NCBI GenBank assembly: GCA_947652115.1
Contig: OX393574.1
Coordinates: 12,317,900-12,381,899, forward strand
Origin: Blastomussa wellsi
Taxonomy: Eukaryota > Cnidaria > Anthozoa > Scleractinia > Plerogyridae
Direction: 5' to 3'
Length of the DNA: 64,000 bases
The position numbers were made by a program, and so were the translations under genes. Shown piece by piece: positions 56,565 through 64,000 of this stretch (within the stretch, counting starts at the first letter, position 1; each line of letters opens with the position of its first letter). Below the pieces are notes generated by a model. The model worked only from the letters and a program-made list of their open reading frames with translations, was not told the origin of the DNA and did not search any database.

Positions 56565-57410
56565 GGGTATATCAATCTGAAAATAACTGTGTCAGTTCAA
56601 ACATGATTATTGCATACACATTTGCACATAAATGGACTCAAAAATTGACTTACAAATTGACTACCTCCAAATTGACTTATTGAAATCATAATAGTTTCAG
56701 TAGAGTACTGCTACATTTGAAAGAAACCTTAATTCAAAAAACTTAATTTCTTCAAAAAAGTAACTGATGTCTCTGAGTAAATTAGTACAAAGTAATTGAT
56801 GCTTTGCATTGGCTACCAATGCTTATTGAAAACACTGTCACAAAAGTTTTTGCATTTGAAGAACACCTACTATTCGTGTCAGTCCCGCAGGATGTCTCAC
56901 GGTTGTAATTGCGATTGCCAGGCGATTTCAGGGTTTGGATGTCATTTTGGACTGGCTGTCTGGCACAAATAGCCTCAATTTCATGTGTGTGTTTCTAGAT
57001 TTCGATTTGGTCTAACTTTTTTGCAGCTGTATTGAATTATTTGGGCTATCACTGGCAAATATTATTGAAGCTACTAATCACAACACCAGAAGCCTGCCTA
57101 CTGCTTCTGTGTTTCCTAGGAAATAGATGCTACAATTCACCCAAGCAACACATCACATTATAAAACTCAGCTGCTTTTCATTGGAGATTCAACTTCTGTC
57201 CACGTACAGAGTTGTGACGGTCTGCTGTTCAAATCAGCCTTATTGTTAGCAAAGGTTGTACAACTCCTGGTGCGAATATATAACAGCAGATTTAGATCAG
57301 TGCTGCGACAGTCTTTGTACTCGTGAATTTTGTGTTTGCATTTTAGCCTGCATGTGTTCCGTTTGTCATTCTCGTCTTGAGGTTTGTGATTATTTGGCTA
57401 CTACTACTAC
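56565..57410. other. Intergenic stretch
   Basis: No gene is supported. A TATAAAACTC word near 57160 could be a promoter of the element or exon to the right, but there is no further evidence. Confidence 0.4.
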
Positions 57411-58440
57411 TTGCCGATAATTAATCAGTGCAGTACACAGTCTGTGGTTCTTGCTGGCCCACCGAAGCGAGGCAGCAGCCTATTCTTTACAATAGCGAGA
57501 AAAAGCCAAAATTTGTCAGATGTAAGATCAGAGACATGCCCAGTCAATTGCGTTTTTTATATCCTGGGTAATCCGTATATGATGTGGGATAACCACTCTA
57601 TTGTGCTTGTGATGACGTCACGTAAAATGCATGTGGAAATATCGCTAGAAATTGGACGCGATAGACAAGGTGAGCTTTTTAATATAGATGTCTTTAATTG
57701 CTTGTGGAAGTATTCATTAAGGTCATGGGTTTAGTGATGATTCTCGAGGAAGACAAGAGATATGTGATTGGCTGCTCTATTATGTGAGCAATATTTGCCG
57801 ATTCACGAATGGAGGTCCTAAGATATCGACCAAGTCCTACTTCATGGAGATCACCTTTTTCTCAGTGCATTCAGCAGCAGTGAAGTGTCAGGCAAAAATG
57901 CTACCATTCGGAGTAAACTGCCAACTGCAGCTTGCTGGTCTCAGGAGAAAAGAGAGGAAGGTGTGAAGCCAACCTGCTTTATGTTGAAAGCAACTTTGGT
58001 ACCAGGGGCAAATCATTCACAGTATTCTTCACCTGTTGAGGCGTTAACTTTGATCGTTGAGTCAAAATCTCTGCCCATTGAGGTAAATAATTCTACCATT
58101 AAGTTACATTTGCTCGTTGAGGTGAAAGAAAAGCTTGCAATCATAAATTCAAAATGTGGATTGCTCGTTGAAGCTAATCATTCAACAAAATTAATGTGAA
58201 TCGCTCATTGAAGCTAACCATTCAACTGCAAACTCAAATGACTGTTTGGGCTTTGAGACATATTCTGAGTCAATTTCATTTGTGGATGGCATCCATTTGC
58301 CGGTCGAGAACAATTGTTTTTCAATCTTTGAGTCAAGCACAACTTTAAGTTGTCGTTTGTTCAATGATGTTGAGCATTCCTCAAAATGTGTTGCTCTTGC
58401 CCAAAGGCGGTTCGCTAGTTTTAATAGTATACAGCATTAA
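57411..58440 (+). other. Cluster of unrecognised plus-strand ORFs, possible exons
   Basis: The frame 57411-57669 ends at a donor-like AAG/GTGAGC. The frame 57885-58199 has in-frame short repeats VE[A/S/V] (PVEA, IVES, PIEV, LVEV, LVEA), and a further frame at 58246-58440 follows. No domain is recognised. They could be exons of an unknown gene or a decayed retroelement. No splice acceptor could be fixed. Confidence 0.3.
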
Positions 58441-58912
58441 AAATCAAAAGCCCTTCGGGCTTAGCGTCTCGTGCTACTTCTTAAAGTCTTTGATCACCCC
58501 TGTTTTTCTTTTCAAGTCATTTGAACATATGTTGCTCAACAAAAGCTGTGTGACATAGCGTGACATTCTTATGCTGATATACAATACTCGTGCAAGCAAG
58601 TCCTCACGGTCCATGGGTGTCTTGTTGTAATTATAAACCCTAATATTCTGTTTCTGAAATCTTTACCTAAAGCTGTGTATTCGAAAATCAGAGCTTTTCA
58701 GACTATTTTCACACAGTCAATGTGTGGTTCTCTAAAGTTGGCCTGCTCTCGAATCCGAAGGAGGGCGGTCAATTCATGTGAGAGAGGACAGTACATAATT
58801 TTACACAAGTTTTAACAAGAAACAACTCGTCACCATTGTGTGCCCGCACTTAGTGACTCTCAGCTTCAAATCCCTTGTTACAAAGTACACTAAACCAAAC
58901 CAGGAGTAGAGT
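58441..58912. other. Intergenic stretch
   Basis: No gene is seen. Confidence 0.5.
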
Positions 58913-58954
<42 letters not shown>

Positions 58955-59061
58955 GTACAACAATATAATTTGGTTTTATCAACTGGGTTGATAAGGTCAA
59001 TTGGCCACCGTAAAGAGATTCAATTGCCGACGTTTCAAGCGTTAGTCCTTCGTCGTAGCGA
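58913..59061. mobile_element. Retroelement tail, single-arm copy of the 6.8-kb element
   Basis: From GGTAAGTTTCTAAAGAAACT through GGTTTTATCAACTGGGTTGA to GGCCACCGTAAAGAGATTCA it matches 6769-6885 almost base for base, then ends in an inverse-oriented hairpin (GACGAAGGACTAACGCTTGA on minus, then AACGTCGGC). There is no second arm here. Confidence 0.75.
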
Positions 59062-60704
59062 GTAGTTTGCTTTGTGTTCTACGCAAGCAAGGCTAAGTGG
59101 TGCCTTGTAACTGTTTGAACCGGCCCCTTTAAAAGAATGTAGAAATTTCGGTATACCAAATGTAATAGAACTTGTCGAATATAATCTATCTCTTTCCTTA
59201 CTTTGTGTTCAACGCCGTGATTTCTGGTTAAGTTAAAATTCAATTCTGTTCAATCAAATTACACTCCTAATCTACAATTTGAAAACCAGCGCGTTGCAAC
59301 ATCTTTGTTAATGAAACATTATCTGTTCTTTGACATAGTGGAAAAAGTCTGGCAGCCTCACAAAGCAAATGTTGAAATGGCAGGAAAATGTTGACATGGT
59401 GGGAAAATTTGGGATGCATGGAATGGAATGCACTTTCTCCCCTACAGGATATACTATTTTGTCAAGGTGACACGAGACAAAAAACACTGCATATACGCTG
59501 TTAAACAACATTAAACCCTGTTTGCGGCTCTTTAAGTTTTTTTAAGCTGTTAAACCAAGGTGCTGTTGGACACTATTGAAACACGCTGTTGAGAAAAGTA
59601 AGTTTACTGCTTTCATTTTATTTCTTTTCTCTGTTGTGAAATTCTAATAAACTTGTCAATAGACTACCGTAATTTGTATTGTATTTCCGTTTTGTAGAGA
59701 CAATTGTTAATTCCTGTTGCCAGCTCTCACTTTCATTATAAAATTCCTAGCACATACACTTACTGCAACTTTGTTATTCATGAATAGTGGTGTCATGCAA
59801 TATTGCAAAAACTACAAACATTGTATTTGTTTTAATAAATCAGAAAAATCATGTTCACCAACTACAGTTAGAGTATGTTAAGAGTTTCATACTGATAAAG
59901 CTTGCATTTCAGGAAAGCAAATCAAAATGAAGCCAAGTATTACTGCTACATGTAGTACTATATATAGTTAATTAAAGAGCTCTGTGAGCCACAAATGAAT
60001 TTTTTTAAACAAAATTTTGCCTTGGATTTCTCGGAAAACAAATCTTTTGGTGAGAAAATTACTAGCAAGCCACTTCCAGATCAACAAACTTCTGATTCCT
60101 TATGATCGAACATCACTGGGAACCTGTTTGAGCCTTCAGTCAATCACCGGTTCAATGGGTATCTGTCGTAATTTTATATAAGTTATTCACCTACTCATAA
60201 TATGACCACATCTGGTTTGTACATTGTGACGCTTCTGAATTTGAGGATGCAAGGTTGAGAGATCGATACTCGGTGGTAAGCTAACATTTTTCTTTCTTTC
60301 CTTCTCTTCTTGTTTCCTTTTTTCTTTTTCTTCCTGGGGTGCTAAAAAATGCTTTGTGTCATATTATATGCATTGTAAAATAGACGAACTGAAGAGTGAA
60401 AGTAGTGGAATTTTTAAATAATTAAGTTATAGTACAAAATAGATGGATTCAGCTAAAATGTATGTTAATCTGGTATGCATCAAAGAAAGCTGAAATAATT
60501 TGTGTATGGGAAAGCTTTTAATTTTCTTGTAAGCATAGAACCACGGCAACATTAATGCTAGCAGTACTTTGATTTATTATTTCTTTGTTCTTTATCTGTT
60601 ATTTCTTTACTCCCGGTTTACAAAAAAGGTCAATCAATTGTCCACGCACCTACAGCTTTATAATGTCAAAACGGATTTAATCGTCGTGAGTTTGTAACAC
60701 ACTT
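59062..60704. other. Intergenic stretch
   Basis: No gene is supported. A pyrimidine-rich tract lies at 60288-60336. Confidence 0.5.
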
Positions 60705-61103
60705 ATGCTAAACACAGAAGAGAAACATCACTTCGCCCCTTTCGAGATTCTCGACATCCTCTTGAGTACAGAGATGATAGATCTTGAGTACAGCATCCAC
60801 TATTGTCAGTCTGACTTGTCACTCAGGTATAGACACCCAGTGGGATTTGAATGTTTACAACACATCGACCGACCAACCGAGCACCCCTGGGCTAGCTCCT
60901 ATACTCTTGAATTTATCAAATTCAGCCGTAAAAATGAAGGAAAAATTCACATGACCCGTTTAAAACATTTGATATACAGCGGTCCATGTTTTATACTGAT
61001 CAATTGGTTAGACATCATTCATCAATCTTTGGTCAGTACTGACAAAAGTTACAAGCACATTGACTACAGAATGGAATCTACCATCTCGTCTTTTCCAACA
61101 TAA
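60705..61103 (+). other. Unrecognised 132-codon ORF
   Basis: The longest non-receptor frame on the right side (MLNTEEKHHFAPFEILDILL). Composition is unremarkable, with no signal peptide, TM or known motif. It may be chance. Conservation in a related coral would decide. Confidence 0.25.
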
Positions 61104-61315
61104 TTTTCTTTCACGGTTTCTACTAAGTTTTTGACCTGAATCACCAACCACAGTTCTCAGAATCAGCAGCTCACATGCTACATCTAACTAATATTTTAGG
61201 TTAACAATTTAATTTAATTTTACCTATGTTTATGCTGCCATTATTTATTTACTTAGCAATGGCAGCGTCCAACTAGAAAGCTATGCTGCTTTGGACGTCA
61301 CACACTTATTTAATG
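61104..61315. other. Intergenic stretch
   Basis: AT-rich, no feature seen. Confidence 0.5.
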
Positions 61316-61319
61316 TTAA

Positions 61320-61861
61320 AGTGTCTATATGGCCTACAGGGTTTTTATGCTTTTGGTATCTTTATATTGCACAAGCAAGTATTCCAATTTTATTTTTTGG
61401 ATTCCGCAACGTTTTTGCCACAAAATTGAGCTTTAAAGTTCCCTTGTCGGCCACGCCCAATGAAGATGACCGGGAGTTGCTACTAAAAAAGAGTCCTGGT
61501 TCTAGAACGGGCCGTGACGTCAAGTCAGGAAACGTCAAATCTTCCTATCAGTTCATTTCACTTTTAATTCAGAAATACAATTAATTGAAAGTGATTTCAT
61601 CCGAATAATATGTCTGATAGATGTGTTGTTGTGAGGTGTTCAAATACTGCTGCCTCAAAGAAAGGAATTGCCTGAAGTGACGTCATTCATCACCAATCTT
61701 CGATCACGCGGTCAACTCCATTGGGCGTGACCAAGGCGAGAAAATTAAACCTTGATTTTGGGGTGAAAAGTGATGAAATCGAAAAAACAAATTCAGAATA
61801 GTTTTCTACGCATTCTAGAGATTCCAAATCCAAAACAATCGCTTTTGGCCGTATGGACACT
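61320..61861 (+). mobile_element. TTAA-flanked element with a truncated THAP start
   Basis: Inverted ends AGTGTCTATATGGCC and AGTGTCCATACGGCC are flanked by TTAA (61316-61319 and 61862-61865). At 61610-61675 a 21-codon frame MSDRCVVVRCSNTAASKKGI looks like the first part of a THAP zinc-binding domain (C-x4-C spacing), then stops. THAP domains occur in P-element and Kolobok transposases. Kolobok also uses TTAA. It appears to be a deletion derivative. Confidence 0.6.
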
Positions 61862-61865
61862 TTAA

Positions 61866-62590
61866 ACATAATTTATGGCCTAATTTCATTCTTCGTTTTC
61901 TTTTGTTATGATATAAATAGTGTATGAATGCCTTGAATAGTGTGAATAACGAATTGAATTGAATTGAATTCACATAACAGCATATGCTCAATTTTGCTCA
62001 CTAATAAAGCATACAATGTCTTATCCCTCTACATGTAACTCCCTAACAAACGAGTTAATATAGTCAGAAATAAAAAAGGATTTACAAAATTATATGCAAA
62101 ATTTAAGCATGGGGTTATGCAAATGTTGGTTATAATTTTATTTGCACCCTTAGTTAATTGAACAACAACTTATGATCAATAATAAACTTCACTAATTTAA
62201 TTTATTAATAGTGTAATTTTTGCAAAGTACTAATTCACTATCATTTGTAAGAAATTACGGCAGTTGATACCAATGTAAACCAAATGTGTGATCACAAACT
62301 TGTTTGAACTCTGTTTTAAGGCATACCATATTAAAGGTAACATTTGGTATGCAGTGATGAAAAAAATGCAAAGTACAAATCTCTTCTTTTGAAAATTATT
62401 TGAGAGGAAAGTTTAGCAATTCAGTTATTAGATATGATAAATAAATATTAACAACACTAAATTTCCAAAAAAATATATTGTACTGTAACTGATTTTATTG
62501 ATTACCAAATTTCATTGATTGTAAATTATTAATAGCCCACTGTTTCAAAAGGTTTGTCAAACAAAATACGCAGTCAGTAGCTGTTGTTGC
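61866..62590. other. Intergenic stretch
   Basis: A short GAATT run lies at 61951-61971. No gene is seen. Confidence 0.5.
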
Positions 62591-62824
62591 AGGAGGTGTG
62601 GTGGCCTATTAAATAATTAGTGCACTGGACTCCGGATCAGATGGTCCGGATTCAAGCCTCAGTCAGGGCACTGTGTTGTGTTCTTGGGCAAAACACTTTA
62701 CTCTCACAGTGCCTCTCTTCACCCAGGTGTATAAATGGGTACCGGCGAAATTCTGCTGGGGAGGGGGGGGGGGGTAACCCTGCGATGGACTAGCATCCCA
62801 TCCAGGGGGGAGTAGAAATACTCT
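62591..62824 (+). mobile_element. tRNA-derived SINE, plus-strand copy
   Basis: Head GGAGGTGTGGTGGCC with a B-box-like GGTCCGGATTCAAGCC, middle GTTGTGTTCTTGGGCAAAAC, then GTGTATAAATGGGTACCGG and end GATGGACTAGCATCCCATCC. A run of 12 G (62763-62774) expands a spot that is GGGGT in the 11.5-kb copy. Confidence 0.82.
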
Positions 62825-64000
62825 CTGTCACTTTAATAATGTTACAGTAATCGGCTAAGCTCCGGACGTTTGGGCCACTAGGCTCGAGGCTTGAACCCCA
62901 GTAGCTGCTTTATACAATATATCCAAACTTAAAGTGAATTTCTTTGGGTTAATAAATAACGACAACCTACCTTCATGTCCAATATGGCGGCGTCAATATG
63001 TCACACCATTCATCTTCATTTCAAACTTTGTTTGAACTGGAATTAAGAAAAAGTCAGAAAAAATAAATTTTAGCTTGCTAGGGTATTTCAGTTTTGCAAA
63101 TGAGATTAGAAAGCTTCTTTACTTACCAATAAAGTACAAATCAACAGCAAAAACGTCCATGTTCTCGCTTCTCGGTCGGAGACAGCGCGATAGGCATTGT
63201 GGGATATTGTCCCTCTTCATGCCCCCACCCCCCACCCCGAAGCGATTACCCGACGACTTGTGGGGCTTGTACGGCTACAAAAATTAAAGGGGGCTTGTAT
63301 TTAGATAAACTATCGAATTTTATTTTAATTAATAACTGGCTTAGCGTTGGATACCGTTGGTAGGTAAAAGGAAAATGTGCGTTCAAGTCATTGGAATTCA
63401 GGAATTAACCTAACTTTGACAGTGGTGAAAATTATGCCTACTCTAACCTGGAATAGTTCATTCTGTGTTACCGGACAGTCATATTAGAGCCAAGCCAACT
63501 AGTGACAATATCCTTACCAATATTGGATTTACAAGAACAGAAAACCATCAGAGACATCTTTGGCAGACACGCAACCCTGTGTATTTGCCATGGAACGATT
63601 CCCCCTTTGAGATTACTCGTCCGTTAAACCGTCCATTCCCCCTTATCCCCCTACTTTCGCTGAACATTCACTTCGTGTTTTGTTATAATTGTCAGTTCAA
63701 TATTTCTCCGCCTTACCTTGCGTTATACGACCTATACGCCCCCCCTGGTCTGTTCCCCGTGGGTTCCGTGGTACATGCCTCGTGCATCCCCGTGTGTTCT
63801 CCCGTTCCTTCCTTATCCTAAATGTTACTCAAAAAGTAACTACAACAGTAACCTTAGGAAAGCCCCATGTTCGTGCCGACATCTAACGATAACCGACACG
63901 CAAGTCACCACCTTGCCCAATACCCAACACTTGGGTTGGGGGCGACACATAACCCTGTGCGGTCTCGTGTTCGAGTTCCTGCCCCGTTACATCCTGCCTT
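62825..64000. other. Right-edge stretch, no supported gene
   Basis: Base composition becomes more C-rich after about 63590. ORFs at 63465-63821 and 63689-63886 overlap in different frames and show no known domain. The segment may be the start of a repeat continuing past the edge. Confidence 0.4.

Noticed and set aside
63465..63886. Proline-rich gene at the right edge
   Set aside because: Two frames overlap, no domain is seen, and the C-rich composition alone can explain the open frames.

Overview
The window looks like a piece of a cnidarian nuclear genome, most likely an anthozoan and probably a stony coral. The DNA is AT-rich, genes are sparse and separated by kilobases of repeats, two genes need GT-AG introns, and the only confident protein genes are rhodopsin-class (class A) G-protein-coupled receptors (GPCRs). 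There is nothing bacterial here: no operons, no ribosome binding sites and no CRISPR. The species call is an inference from gene and repeat style, not from a marker gene.

Left part (1-39 kb) is a receptor cluster made of two unrelated-looking class A families. Family I lies at 1.7-15.1 kb on the minus strand as three tandem units. Each unit has a TATA-type promoter, a short non-coding first exon and two coding exons split by a phase-1 intron after TM3. Two units look intact (305 and 302 aa) and the leftmost is a clear pseudogene. Family II is intronless over its coding region. Seven members are seen: a 5'-truncated one at the left edge (+), then 16.9-17.9 (-), 20.2-21.2 (-), 25.3-26.2 (-), 29.6-30.5 (+), 32.8-33.8 (-) and 38.0-38.9 kb (-). 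The genes at 20.2 and 25.3 kb sit in a direct tandem duplication of about 5.1 kb. A further receptor upstream flank without a receptor lies at 36.5-37.6 kb.

Right part (39-64 kb) has no confident host gene. It holds microsatellites, a 1-kb G-rich minisatellite built on TTAGGG-like words, Penelope-like retroelement pieces (a palindrome that encodes the C-terminal end of the endonuclease on both strands, and hammerhead-ribozyme-like hairpins), 3' ends of non-LTR retrotransposons, tRNA-derived SINEs, several TTAA-flanked non-autonomous DNA transposons (one carrying the first residues of a THAP domain) and many large foldback repeats.

Taken together, this is a lineage-specific chemoreceptor-like GPCR array that grows by tandem duplication, with repeats inserted between and inside the units. 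Paralogous empty sites let several insertions be placed after the duplications. The ligands are not known from sequence. Short ECL2 loops without cysteine, and in family II no TM5 proline, recall the melanocortin/adenosine/cannabinoid (MECA) group, but this is only a resemblance.
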